In this document: piece by piece, positions 1 through 7,569 of the stretch | Layout: the number at the start of each line of letters is the position of its first letter | Numbering within the stretch: the stretch's first letter is position 1 | Origin: DATIHK01 sp035480775 | GTDB taxonomy: Bacteria > Patescibacteriota > WWE3 > UBA101185 > UBA10185 | Assembly (NCBI GenBank): GCA_035480775.1 | Contig: DATIHK010000028.1 | Span: 1-37,495, forward strand | Reading direction: 5' to 3' | DNA: 37,495 nucleotides | Notes under the pieces: model-generated | What the model was told of the DNA's origin: nothing | The model's input: the letters and a program-made list of their open reading frames with translations, nothing else | Databases searched by the model: none | Position numbers and translations under genes: made by a program

Positions 1-1488
1 GATCCGAGTCCAGATCATCAACCGTATACTGCTGGTTATTCTTTTGTAACTAGTAAAAACATACTCTCTATTGGTTGTGATAGTAGTTCAAATCAATTTT
101 TCTGTTGGCCAGTTGACTTGTTGACTGCTGTTATTCAGGCAATTACATCTTTTTTTACAACAGGTTGGACGACTCACACAAATAACACCGCAGGCAAAAC
201 TTGCGGAGGTTTCAATCATACTCCTTCAGATAATGAATGTGCTTCGGGTGACATTAATTGCTCTTGTCTTAATGGAGTCATTACTGAAGATCCACAAACA
301 CTTAGACTTTCGTGTAGCGATCCTAACGGTTGGCATAAAACCCAAGTTTGGATTCAACAATATACCTGCTCAGGTGTAGTACAAACTAAACCTTTTATTG
401 TCGACAATAAACTTCCACTACCTATAAAAGGATTGGCAACAGGAATGCAAAATTTTTGTTTGGCACTTGGTATGGGGCCAGATGATGATAATACCGGTGC
501 ATTGGCTGGAGGTTCTATAGACGTTAATGCCACAAATCAAGCTAGTTTTAAAGAAGGCTTTGGTAGCGATGTAATCTGGGGTGAAGACATGAGTTATATA
601 GTTGACAAGTTTTGTTACAACGCCGAAGGTGATCCGGTTTTCGGTGGCCCAGTTTTTAAAGAACGCAATTTGTCTCAAGGTATCAGAAAAGCCCCTATAG
701 TTCCGGCTGAAGTCGGTGCTTGTTATTTGGGACGTACCGATGGAGGCTACGGAGAAATAACTGGCAGTTTGCCTGATTATTTAGTACAGATTTTGGAGCG
801 GGCAGCATTTGTAAACGACATTCCGGCGGCTCTTATGGTGTCGTACCTATATACAGAAGGCGCTTTCCATAAATATCCAGAATTATTTGACGATGGAGCT
901 GTAATGGCAGGAAGTGCTGAGGGGGCTACGTTTGGTAACTGCGATCCTACGGCTGCTAGTGCTCAAGGTCCATTTGACTGGTTAGATGCATATTGGAAAC
1001 CTCCTATTTCTGACGCAGTTAAAGATGACTTTCCAAATAGAACCCCATTTAGATGTAACTTGCTAGATCAAGCTTATGCTACGGCTAAGAGACTAGCCCA
1101 ATCAGCACAAGGTGCCGGTAGTTATGGACATAATGACTGCGTTGGAGGTGTAAACTGTAATAAATGTTACGGTTTTGAGTATTCAAGTACTCGTGGATCT
1201 TGTGAACATTGGACTATACAAAATACTATATCAGCTTCCAGAGGAATTGCTGGTTTTTGTTGGGATAACCAGTTTTCTGCTGCAGGTGGAGGAAATTATG
1301 CTAATCCAGATTGTTCTCATAAAGATCCTACAACCGGCCAGAGAGTAACTACGACCCCAGATCTTTGTCGCGAAACTTACCAAAATTGTTCAACAGGCTT
1401 GAATGCACACGATCCACCCAACTACTGCTCGAGTCTTCAGTACAGCTTTAACAATATCTTTGAGAGATACAAAAACCCAGCACAATAA
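1..1488 (+). CDS. Cysteine-rich exported protein with lysozyme-like domain (5' partial)
   Basis: The reading frame is open from the first base of the window, so the true start lies upstream; the TTG at 118 is not a convincing start. The product has very many cysteines, often in pairs, which suggests an extracytoplasmic disulfide-bonded protein. The segment at about 781-1100 resembles a lytic transglycosylase (SLT) fold. It has a helix ending in YLYTEG, whose Glu codon (856-858) sits where the catalytic Glu is expected. An AQGPFDW stretch follows, comparable to the AxGPMQ motif, and then a helix with a repeated-Ala face. I infer peptidoglycan cleavage, possibly linked to secretion or pilus assembly. 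The cysteine-rich flanks are not recognised. The next gene has its own promoter 3 bp downstream of the stop. The lysozyme-like call is moderate; a non-enzymatic relative is possible. Confidence 0.6.
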   Translation, partial: DPSPDHQPYTAGYSFVTSKNILSIGCDSSSNQFFCWPVDLLTAVIQAITSFFTTGWTTHTNNTAGKTCGGFNHTPSDNECASGDINCSCLNGVITEDPQTLRLSCSDPNGWHKTQVWIQQYTCSGVVQTKPFIVDNKLPLPIKGLATGMQNFCLALGMGPDDDNTGALAGGSIDVNATNQASFKEGFGSDVIWGEDMSYIVDKFCYNAEGDPVFGGPVFKERNLSQGIRKAPIVPAEVGACYLGRTDGGYGEITGSLPDYLVQILERAAFVNDIPAALMVSYLYTEGAFHKYPELFDDGAVMAGSAEGATFGNCDPTAASAQGPFDWLDAYWKPPISDAVKDDFPNRTPFRCNLLDQAYATAKRLAQSAQGAGSYGHNDCVGGVNCNKCYGFEYSSTRGSCEHWTIQNTISASRGIAGFCWDNQFSAAGGGNYANPDCSHKDPTTGQRVTTTPDLCRETYQNCSTGLNAHDPPNYCSSLQYSFNNIFERYKNPAQ

Positions 1489-1491
1489 ACT

Positions 1492-1524
1492 TTGACAAAG
1501 CCGAACATATAGATTAGTATCTAT
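1492..1524 (+). promoter_or_regulatory. suf operon promoter with overlapping palindromic operator candidate
   Basis: A consensus -35 TTGACA (1492-1497) is followed after 17 bp by -10 TAGTAT (1515-1520). The GTG start at 1527 lies where transcription would begin, so the mRNA should be leaderless. A palindrome, ATAGAT-TAGT-ATCTAT (1509-1524), covers the -10 box and start region. It is a natural autorepression site for the ArsR-type protein encoded immediately downstream; that role is inference. Confidence 0.65.
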
Positions 1525-1526
1525 GC

Positions 1527-1832
1527 GTGCTCGATTCCGACTCAAAAAAACAAAATACCGCACTTTGTACAACCTGTTTTAAATCACTGGGAATTCCGTC
1601 GTGCATGAAAATTTATCAATATATAAAAAAGCACGGAGCTACTTCGGTAACAATACTTACTAAAATTTCCAACTTAACTCAACCGACTGTTTCGTATCAT
1701 CTTAAAGAAATGAAAATAGATGGATTATTAAGTAGCCAAAAGCACGGCAAAGAAGTTTTATATAGTATCAATCCGTATTGCAATATTTATAAGAGAGAGT
1801 GTGTTTTAAATTCAGTCGAGATTCCAGCTTAA
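1527..1832 (+). CDS. ArsR-type winged-helix regulator of the suf operon
   Basis: A 101-residue winged-helix protein. The helix-turn-helix runs from about residue 27 to 75, with the TQPTVSYHLKEM recognition region typical of ArsR/DeoR-like repressors, followed by the wing (KHGKEVLYSI). It carries cysteines at 14, 17, 26, 85 and 92 (a CxxC pair, then three singles), so an Fe-S cluster or metal could be bound. GTG at 1527 is chosen because the promoter places the transcript start there. The stop overlaps the sufC start (TAATG), so it is the first gene of the suf operon. By position it would regulate Fe-S biogenesis like SufR or IscR, but it belongs to neither family as far as I can tell. Regulatory role and ligand are inferred. 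Confidence 0.75.
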   Translation: MLDSDSKKQNTALCTTCFKSLGIPSCMKIYQYIKKHGATSVTILTKISNLTQPTVSYHLKEMKIDGLLSSQKHGKEVLYSINPYCNIYKRECVLNSVEIPA

Positions 1833-2575
1833 TGTTAAAAGTTAAAAATCTACACGTAAATATTGGTGATAAAGAAATTCTTAAAGGAGTAGATTTAGAA
1901 TTTGCTCCCAATAAAGTTTACGCTCTGATGGGGCAAAACGGTTCTGGAAAAAGTACTTTGGCACAAGCTTTAATGGGACACCCACAATATCTTGTAACAA
2001 GTGGAAGTGTTGTATTTGGCGGCAAAAATTTACTGGAACTAGATCCAACTTCTCGTGGTCGCGAAGGAATATTTTTGTCTTTTCAATATCCCAGTGAAAT
2101 TCCTGGAGTTACGATTTCGAGCTTTTTGCGAATGATTTACAACAAAAGCCACAACACAAATATGACCCCAGTAAATTTCCGCAAATTACTAAAAGAAAAA
2201 ATGGAAATGCTCGATATCAAAGAAGATTTTATGAACCGCTATTTAAACGATGGATTTTCTGGAGGCGAAAAAAAGCGAATGGAAATGTTACAGATGTTGG
2301 TTTTAGAACCAAAATTGGCGATTCTCGACGAGACCGATAGTGGACTAGATATAGATGCTCTAAATATTGTTGCCAAAGCGGTAAACAGTCTTAAAGACCA
2401 GACTAAAATGACAGTTTTAATAATTACTCACTACACACGAATTTTAGAACATATTGTTCCAGACGAAGTTTTGGTTATGCAAGATGGGCAAATTGTTAAG
2501 AAAGGCGGAAAAGAACTCGCGCATGAACTTGAAGCAAAAGGTTATGCTGAGTACGCTCCGGTGGTAAATGGGTAA
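1832..2575 (+). CDS. sufC: SufC, Fe-S assembly ATPase
   Basis: A 247-residue ABC ATPase of the SUF Fe-S assembly complex; with SufB and SufD it forms the scaffold in the cytoplasm and drives its conformational change by ATP hydrolysis. Walker A is GQNGSGKST (residues 34-42), the signature is FSGGEKKR (142-149), and Walker B ends LAILDETDSGLD, the DETDSGLD form typical of SufC. Length is normal for the family. ATG at 1832 overlaps the stop of the regulator by one base. A GTG further upstream in frame is possible but would overlap the regulator by more than 30 bp. The end overlaps sufB by 8 bp, indicating translational coupling. Confidence 0.95.
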   Translation: MLKVKNLHVNIGDKEILKGVDLEFAPNKVYALMGQNGSGKSTLAQALMGHPQYLVTSGSVVFGGKNLLELDPTSRGREGIFLSFQYPSEIPGVTISSFLRMIYNKSHNTNMTPVNFRKLLKEKMEMLDIKEDFMNRYLNDGFSGGEKKRMEMLQMLVLEPKLAILDETDSGLDIDALNIVAKAVNSLKDQTKMTVLIITHYTRILEHIVPDEVLVMQDGQIVKKGGKELAHELEAKGYAEYAPVVNG

Positions 2576-4007
2576 AAAACTTAACGATATACATTCCGAC
2601 AAAAAAAAGTCGACGATAGAAGTTAACGCGAACTACGAAAACACTTACGGTTTTAATGTTAAATCTACGCCAGTTTTTAAAGCTCAAAAAGGATTAAACG
2701 AAGACATCGTAGCCCAAATTTCTGACATGAAACACGAACCAGTTTGGATGAAAGAATTTCGTCTGCGCGCCTATAAGACCTTTTTAGAAAAACCGATGCC
2801 AACTTGGGGTGGAGATTTAAGCAAAATCGACTTTAACAATATTTTTTATTATCTAAAACCATCTAACAAAGAAGAAAAAACTTGGGATGATGTTCCTAGC
2901 GAAATCAAAGAAACTTTTGACCGACTCGGAATTCCACAAGCCGAAAAAGAATATTTAGCCGGAGTAAAAGCTCAATTCGATAGCGAAGTCGTTTACGGAA
3001 CTTTACAAGCCGAGCTTCAAGAACAAGGAGTTATCTTTTTAGGAACTGACGACGCGCTCAAAAAGTATCCACACTTTTTCGAAGAATATTTTGGAAAAAT
3101 AATTCCTCCAACTGACAATAAATTTGCAGCGCTTAACAGTGCAGTTTGGTCGGGCGGATCTTTTGTTTATATTCCAAAAGGAGTTCATTTAAAGAGACCA
3201 CTGCAAGCTTATTTTAGAATTAATGCCGAAAACATGGGTCAGTTTGAACGCACTTTAATTATTGTTGATGAAGGGGCTTACGCCCATTATGTCGAAGGTT
3301 GCACAGCTCCGGTTTATTCTGCCGATTCTTTGCATTCAGCAGTGGTCGAAGTAATAGTTAAACCAGGAGCAAGATTTAGATATACAACAATTCAAAATTG
3401 GTCGAACGATGTTTATAATCTGGTAACTAAACGCGCCCGCGTCGAAAAAGACGGAATTATGGAATGGATCGATGGGAACTTAGGATCACGTTTAACTATG
3501 AAATATCCATCGTGCTTTTTGGTAGGCGAACGAGCTCATGGCGAAGTTTTATCTATTGCCTACGCCGGAAAAGGCCAACACCAAGATGCCGGAGCCAAAA
3601 TGATTCATATCGCGCCTAATACAACTTCCACAATTATTTCTAAATCGGTTAGTGTGCATGGTGGACGCACAAGTTATCGTGGAAAAGTTCAAGTCATTCC
3701 AGCAGCCAAAAATGCCAAGTCACGTGTTGAATGTGACGCTTTAATTTTAGATGAGGATTCACGATCTGATACTTATCCAACCATGGTAATTAATGAGCCA
3801 GGTGCCAATATCGAACACGAAGCCACAGTCAGTAAAATAGGCGAAGAAAAATTATTTTATTTGATGTCGCGCGGACTTACCGAAGCTGAGGCGATGAGTT
3901 TAATTGTTTCGGGATTTATCGAGCCAATCGTCAAAGAACTTCCGCTAGAATATTCTTTAGAATTGAATCGCCTTATAGAGTTGGAAATGGAAGGCTCTGT
4001 CGGATGA
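2568..4007 (+). CDS. sufB: SufB, Fe-S cluster scaffold
   Basis: A 479-residue protein of normal SufB length, the main scaffold of the SufBCD complex on which Fe-S clusters are built. The C-terminal half has the expected right-handed beta-helix sequence. Cys389 in SRVECDALIL aligns with the conserved essential cysteine of SufB. The downstream NIEHEATVSKI and MSRGLTEAEA stretches are family hallmarks. The N-terminal helical domain is complete. It overlaps sufC by 8 bp and sufD by 4 bp (ATGA), so it is translated from the same message. Nothing unusual was seen in the reading frame. Confidence 0.95.
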   Translation: MGKKLNDIHSDKKKSTIEVNANYENTYGFNVKSTPVFKAQKGLNEDIVAQISDMKHEPVWMKEFRLRAYKTFLEKPMPTWGGDLSKIDFNNIFYYLKPSNKEEKTWDDVPSEIKETFDRLGIPQAEKEYLAGVKAQFDSEVVYGTLQAELQEQGVIFLGTDDALKKYPHFFEEYFGKIIPPTDNKFAALNSAVWSGGSFVYIPKGVHLKRPLQAYFRINAENMGQFERTLIIVDEGAYAHYVEGCTAPVYSADSLHSAVVEVIVKPGARFRYTTIQNWSNDVYNLVTKRARVEKDGIMEWIDGNLGSRLTMKYPSCFLVGERAHGEVLSIAYAGKGQHQDAGAKMIHIAPNTTSTIISKSVSVHGGRTSYRGKVQVIPAAKNAKSRVECDALILDEDSRSDTYPTMVINEPGANIEHEATVSKIGEEKLFYLMSRGLTEAEAMSLIVSGFIEPIVKELPLEYSLELNRLIELEMEGSVG

Positions 4008-4588
4008 AAACTCAATTAGTTACACTGGCCGAAAATACTGAAGTTAAAGTTACTGAAGACACCCAATTTGTTTTGCAATTTCCAGCTATGGCAGGTGAAA
4101 AATATTCGCTAAATGTAATTTTTGAAAAACCAGGAGTTTCGGGGGAAATTATCGGAATTTACTCTTTAAAAAAAGACCAAAGCGTAGATTTAACAACTAT
4201 TTCCACCCACAAAGCTCCTCATACAACTTGTTTTACCAGAATCAAAGGAGCTTTATACGACAACGCCAAATCAAGTTATACCGGAAAAATTATTATCGAA
4301 AAACCAGCACAACAAACCCAATCGTTTTTAGAAGATAACATTTTGGTTTTAGGAAACGAAACTTTAAATACTTCGCAGCCAATTTTGGAAATCGAAGCCG
4401 ACGATGTCAAAGCCTCGCACGGTTCTACAACCGGACGTATCAATGAAGAGCAAGTTTATTATTTAGAAAGTCGTGGACTAGATAAAACCGAAGCACAAAC
4501 TTTAATTGTAGATGGTTTTTTTGAGAGTTTAGTAAATAAAATCGAGGACGCCACCGTTGCCGAAGCAATCAGAAGCGCCCTCGTATAA
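4004..4588 (+). CDS. sufD: Short SufD-like scaffold subunit
   Basis: At 194 residues this is about half the usual SufD length (roughly 370-450). The C-terminal region is clearly SufB/SufD-like: residues near 140 carry the VKASHGST stretch with the conserved His, followed by QVYYLESRGLDKTEA and a final helix. The N-terminal helical domain and much of the beta-helix of standard SufD are missing. The gene starts within the sufB stop (ATGA) and ends 2 bp before sufS, with no frameshift visible in either flank. It therefore looks like a genuinely reduced subunit rather than a fragment. It presumably pairs with SufB and SufC; whether it still does so is inference. Confidence 0.85.
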   Translation: MKTQLVTLAENTEVKVTEDTQFVLQFPAMAGEKYSLNVIFEKPGVSGEIIGIYSLKKDQSVDLTTISTHKAPHTTCFTRIKGALYDNAKSSYTGKIIIEKPAQQTQSFLEDNILVLGNETLNTSQPILEIEADDVKASHGSTTGRINEEQVYYLESRGLDKTEAQTLIVDGFFESLVNKIEDATVAEAIRSALV

Positions 4589-4590
4589 AT

Positions 4591-5820
4591 ATGAAACAAA
4601 TAGATGTTACAAAACTAAAAAATGACTTTCCAATACTCTCGCGAAAAATCGAGGGAAATAACCTTGTCTATTTAGACAATGCTGCAACTTCTCAAAAACC
4701 TCAAGCAGTTTTAGATGCAATTGTGGAATATTACAGTAAGCACAATGCTAATGTGCATCGTGGCGCTCACGTATTGGGCGATGAAGCCACACAAGCATAC
4801 GAAGATTCTCGCAAAAAAGTTGCTGAATTTATTGGCGCACGTTTACCTAAAGAAATAGTTTTTACTAAAAATTCCACTGATTCTCTAAATCAGGTTGCTT
4901 CTGGATTTGCTTCTCGCATTTTAAAAAGAGGAGGTGTGATTTTAACTACCGGTGCTGAACACAATAGCAATTTATTACCTTGGCTGTCAGTAGCCAAACA
5001 AACTGGTGCAAAAGTAGAATTTTTAACTTTAGATGAAAGCGGCGAACTTTCTATGAACGAACTCCGCGCCAAATTAAACGACAAAGTTAAATTAGTAGTG
5101 GTTTTTCACGCTTCCAATGTTTTAGGAACCATTTTAGATATTAAATCAATTTGTTCATTGGCACACGAAGTAGGTGCAAAAGTTGTAGTCGACGGTTCAC
5201 AAGCAATTCCACATTTACCAATCAACGTTCAGAGTTTAGGATGCGATTTTTACGCATTTTCCGGACACAAAATGTTGGGGCCAATGGGAATTGGCGTTTT
5301 ATGGGGTCGCGAAGAACTTTTAGAACAAATGTCACCGGTAAATTTAGGTGGCGGAATGATTTTGGAATTTGACCTTGAAGATCCAAAGTGGCTAGAAGTC
5401 CCTGAAAAATTTGAAGCTGGAACTCCTAATGTTGAAGGAGCAGTTGGACTTGCTGCAGCAATCGATTATTTAAATTCAATTGGAATGCAAAATATTCGCG
5501 AACACGAAATTGCTTTAAGTAAGTATGCAATCGAAAAACTGGCAACAATTCCCAATCTTACAATTTTAGGTCCTACAGATCCAACAAAAAGAACTGGCTT
5601 AGTATCATTTGTAATCAAAGATATTCATGCACACGACATCGCTGCAGTTTTAAGTCAGCAAGGAATTTGCGTTCGCTCTGGAATGCATTGTGCTATGAAA
5701 TTCCATAAAGATTTAAATTTGGCAGCTTCGACACGCGCTAGTTATTATTTGTATAATGACACTTCAGATATCGATGCATTAGTTGATGGAGTAAGAAAGG
5801 CTTTGCAAATTCTTAAATGA
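4591..5820 (+). CDS. sufS: SufS, group II cysteine desulfurase
   Basis: A 409-residue PLP-dependent cysteine desulfurase that supplies sulfur as a persulfide for Fe-S assembly. The PLP lysine is K227 in FSGHKMLGP. The substrate-binding His lies in TGAEHNSN. The catalytic cysteine is C367 in RSGMHCAMK, in the short-loop context of SufS-type enzymes. Length and order match the family. The upstream gap is 2 bp, and the stop overlaps the next start by 4 bp (ATGA), so it is co-translated with the scaffold gene sufU. Confidence 0.95.
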   Translation: MKQIDVTKLKNDFPILSRKIEGNNLVYLDNAATSQKPQAVLDAIVEYYSKHNANVHRGAHVLGDEATQAYEDSRKKVAEFIGARLPKEIVFTKNSTDSLNQVASGFASRILKRGGVILTTGAEHNSNLLPWLSVAKQTGAKVEFLTLDESGELSMNELRAKLNDKVKLVVVFHASNVLGTILDIKSICSLAHEVGAKVVVDGSQAIPHLPINVQSLGCDFYAFSGHKMLGPMGIGVLWGREELLEQMSPVNLGGGMILEFDLEDPKWLEVPEKFEAGTPNVEGAVGLAAAIDYLNSIGMQNIREHEIALSKYAIEKLATIPNLTILGPTDPTKRTGLVSFVIKDIHAHDIAAVLSQQGICVRSGMHCAMKFHKDLNLAASTRASYYLYNDTSDIDALVDGVRKALQILK

Positions 5821-6218
5821 CATCAAACGACGACAATTTTTATCGCGAAGAATTAATGGAAATTTACAAAAATCCTGCTAATAAGGGGAGTTTAGCCAAT
5901 CCAACAGTGCATGTTCACGAAACTAATCCCATGTGCGGAGATGTAATAGATTTGGATTTAGATATTAAAGATAATCAAGTAGTTAATGCAAAATTTAACG
6001 GAGACACATGTGCCGTCAGTGCAGTTTCAGCCGAGCTTTTATTAGAAGAAATTAAAGGCAAATCTCTTGCAGAAATTAATCAAATTGATAAAGAAAAATT
6101 GTTAAATTTAATTGGTATCACTCTTACGACAAGTCGTATAAAGTGTGCTACATTGTCTTTGGAAGCGCTCCAAAAGGCATTAAAGACTTATGAAGAAACA
6201 ACTAAAAACAGAAACTAA
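5817..6218 (+). CDS. sufU: SufU/IscU-type sulfur acceptor or scaffold
   Basis: A 133-residue protein of the NifU-N/IscU fold. The three conserved cysteines are C40 (NPMCGD, with D42), C65 (GDTCAVS) and C110 (RIKCATLSLEAL). By position after sufS it should act like Bacillus SufU, as zinc-dependent sulfur acceptor for SufS. However, only 44 residues separate C65 and C110. The insertion that distinguishes SufU from IscU is therefore absent, and the residue before C110 is Lys rather than the His of IscU. It starts by a 4-bp overlap with sufS and overlaps the next gene by 29 bp if the first ATG of that gene is used. Confidence 0.88.
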   Translation: MTSNDDNFYREELMEIYKNPANKGSLANPTVHVHETNPMCGDVIDLDLDIKDNQVVNAKFNGDTCAVSAVSAELLLEEIKGKSLAEINQIDKEKLLNLIGITLTTSRIKCATLSLEALQKALKTYEETTKNRN

Positions 6219-6447
6219 AATTACATCTACTACTGCCAAAATTCGCAAAGATATGAACCTCGCTGAGGTTGTATTTAAATATCCAAAACTTGCCGAAGTT
6301 TTGTTAGATTATGGATTACATTGTGTAGGTTGTGCAGCTAATAGTTTTGATACAATAGAGATGGGTTCTAGAGTGCATGGCATGACCGACGAAGAAATTA
6401 ATGATATGGTAGTACGCTTAAACGAAGTAGTTGATTTCAAGGAATAA
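6190..6447 (+). CDS. DUF1858 / redox-disulfide domain protein
   Basis: An 85-residue protein matching the DUF1858 (hybrid-cluster-protein-associated redox disulfide) domain. It begins at NLAEVVFKYP and contains a CVGC motif (C45, C48), followed by the short helical MTDEEINDMV segment. The family often sits with Fe-S or nitric-oxide-linked proteins; its role is poorly known. Position at the end of the suf block suggests a part in Fe-S or redox homeostasis. An internal ATG at 6253 (MNLAEVV) would remove the 29-bp overlap with sufU and leave only the domain, so the start is uncertain. The stop codon lies in the arm of a hairpin (6439-6466). Confidence 0.8.
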   Translation: MKKQLKTETKITSTTAKIRKDMNLAEVVFKYPKLAEVLLDYGLHCVGCAANSFDTIEMGSRVHGMTDEEINDMVVRLNEVVDFKE

Positions 6448-6487
6448 TGCTTACGCATTCTTCCTTGCGCGCTTCGCGCTAAAGGAA
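6439..6487. repeat. Overlapping alternative hairpins between DUF1858 and ferredoxin genes
   Basis: AAGGAATAATGC (6439-6450) pairs with GCATTCTTCCTT (6455-6466) with one mismatch over a 4-nt loop. The right arm of that stem can instead pair with a downstream copy: TTCCTTGCGCG (6461-6471) with CGCGC and AAGGAA (6475-6487), with a 2-nt bulge and CTT loop. The two stems are mutually exclusive. No T-run follows, so this is not a standard terminator. It could be an attenuator, an RNA-processing site or a REP-like dyad. Confidence 0.55.
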
Positions 6488-6505
6488 TAATTGTTGTTCT
6501 AAAGA

Positions 6506-6739
6506 ATGAAAAAAATTCACAAAATAATGATTGATAGAAAAGCTTGTATTGGTGCTGCTACTTGTATTGTAGTTGCTCCGCAGGGATTTGAACTTGATAA
6601 CGAAAATATTGCTATTACCAAGCCTGGGGCTGAAGGTCTTGATGACGATACTTTACTAATGGCAGCACAGTCTTGCCCAACCTCGGCGATAATTTTGTTT
6701 GACGAAAATGGCGAGCAAATTTTTCCAAAGAAAGCATGA
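6506..6739 (+). CDS. Small [3Fe-4S]-type ferredoxin
   Basis: A 77-residue ferredoxin, a soluble electron carrier. Cysteines are C14 and C20 in CIGAATC and C57 in SCPTSAI. The second and fourth positions of a normal 4Fe-4S binding loop are both alanine (A17, A24), giving the CxGAxxC...AP...CP pattern. This is the arrangement of single [3Fe-4S] ferredoxins that serve cytochrome P450s in actinobacteria. No P450 or other obvious partner is in the window. It lies 58 bp after the DUF1858 gene, separated by the hairpins, and 12 bp before hpf. A link to the suf block, as electron donor or client, is inferred. Confidence 0.85.
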   Translation: MKKIHKIMIDRKACIGAATCIVVAPQGFELDNENIAITKPGAEGLDDDTLLMAAQSCPTSAIILFDENGEQIFPKKA

Positions 6740-6751
6740 TAAAATAAAAAT

Positions 6752-7099
6752 ATGAGTTACCAAATAACTTCTGATAACATTGATCTTTCTCCTAGTATGA
6801 CAGAGTTGGCAAAAGAGAAACTTTCACGAATCGAAGGTCACTTACCAGATTATATGGTAGAGACGAGTTCATTTAGAGTTGTAATGAATACTTCCCCTGT
6901 TGAACAATTTAGTGTTAAAATAGAAGCAGTGATTCATGGCAAAACTTTTTTTGCCGATGAAACTCGGGGAACTTTAGAGCCCGCCCTAGTTTCTGCTACT
7001 GAAGATCTCGATCGTCAAATAGAGCGCCATCTTAAAAAAGAAAAGACAGACGATTGGGAAAAGCAAAGAGAACAAAAAAGATCAGAACCTGAAGAATAA
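6752..7099 (+). CDS. hpf: Ribosome hibernation factor, short HPF/RaiA type
   Basis: A 115-residue protein of the sigma-54-modulation/S30EA family that binds the 30S decoding site and inactivates ribosomes in resting cells. The N-terminal MSYQITSDNIDLSPSMTELA and the central ADETRGTLEPALVSA region match the beta-alpha-beta-beta-beta-alpha fold. The C-terminus is a short charged tail (KKEKTDDWEKQ), without the dimerisation domain of long HPF. A -10-like TAAAAT (6740-6745) ends 6 bp before the ATG, so it may have its own leaderless transcript besides read-through from the ferredoxin gene. Confidence 0.9.
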   Translation: MSYQITSDNIDLSPSMTELAKEKLSRIEGHLPDYMVETSSFRVVMNTSPVEQFSVKIEAVIHGKTFFADETRGTLEPALVSATEDLDRQIERHLKKEKTDDWEKQREQKRSEPEE

Positions 7100-7100
7100 T

Positions 7101-7484
7101 ATGGAATTTACTGCTCAGAACGAAAAAAATAAGAAACTCGAAATTGTACTCGCGACTGTATTCAGCTTGTTATTTTTAGTTCTTGCAGCAGCTTTAGCAG
7201 GATATTCTTACTTTAAGTTTTATTCACCAGTAAAATTAGTATCGTTTTCGCGTCCTGACAGTTCAACTGTTGTAGTAAATATTACTTCTGCAACTCCGGT
7301 AAAGACAAAAGTAGAATATGGAACTTCTGATTTATACTTAAATGCCACTGATGCGGACGAAGCTTTTCAAACTACTCAGTCTCATACTATCTGGGGTTTA
7401 CTTCCAGGAAAAACTCACTTTTTTAGAGTTATTGCCAAAGATTCTGATGGCAAGACTTACTTTACTAAGTTTTATCAATACTAA
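7101..7484 (+). CDS. Membrane-anchored FN3-like protein
   Basis: A 127-residue protein. Residues 1-13 are polar and charged, followed by one membrane helix at about 14-36, then a short extracytoplasmic domain. The domain has the strand pattern of a fibronectin type III or purple-acid-phosphatase N-terminal module, seen in VVVNITSATPVKTKVEYGT and in HTIWGLLPGKTHFFRVIAKD, where the L-PG-T-Y/F-R motif is typical. It is probably a surface or cell-envelope binding module; the ligand is unknown. It starts 1 bp after the hpf stop and is likely co-transcribed with it. Confidence 0.7.
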   Translation: MEFTAQNEKNKKLEIVLATVFSLLFLVLAAALAGYSYFKFYSPVKLVSFSRPDSSTVVVNITSATPVKTKVEYGTSDLYLNATDADEAFQTTQSHTIWGLLPGKTHFFRVIAKDSDGKTYFTKFYQY

Positions 7485-7531
7485 ATTTTATATGTTAGAA
7501 TCTGGTTGCTTGCGTTTAGGGGGCACACTCC

Positions 7532-7564
7532 GGCAGCGTGTGCTTCGCACGATTGTACGCTGCC
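7532..7564. repeat. Nested hairpin upstream of the tRNA-Ile gene
   Basis: GGCAGCGT (7532-7539) and ACGCTGCC (7557-7564) form a perfect 8-bp stem. Inside it GTGC-TTC-GCAC (7540-7550) forms a second stem. No T-run follows. The core GCTTCGC is shared with the hairpin at 6461-6487. It may be a REP-like dyad or a processing signal for the tRNA 5 bp downstream. Confidence 0.5.
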
Positions 7565-7569
7565 TGCGT

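Noticed and set aside
4004..4588. sufD as a pseudogene fragment
   Set aside because: Start and stop couple exactly to neighbours, the frame is clean and the conserved C-terminal motif is intact, so a reduced functional gene is more likely.
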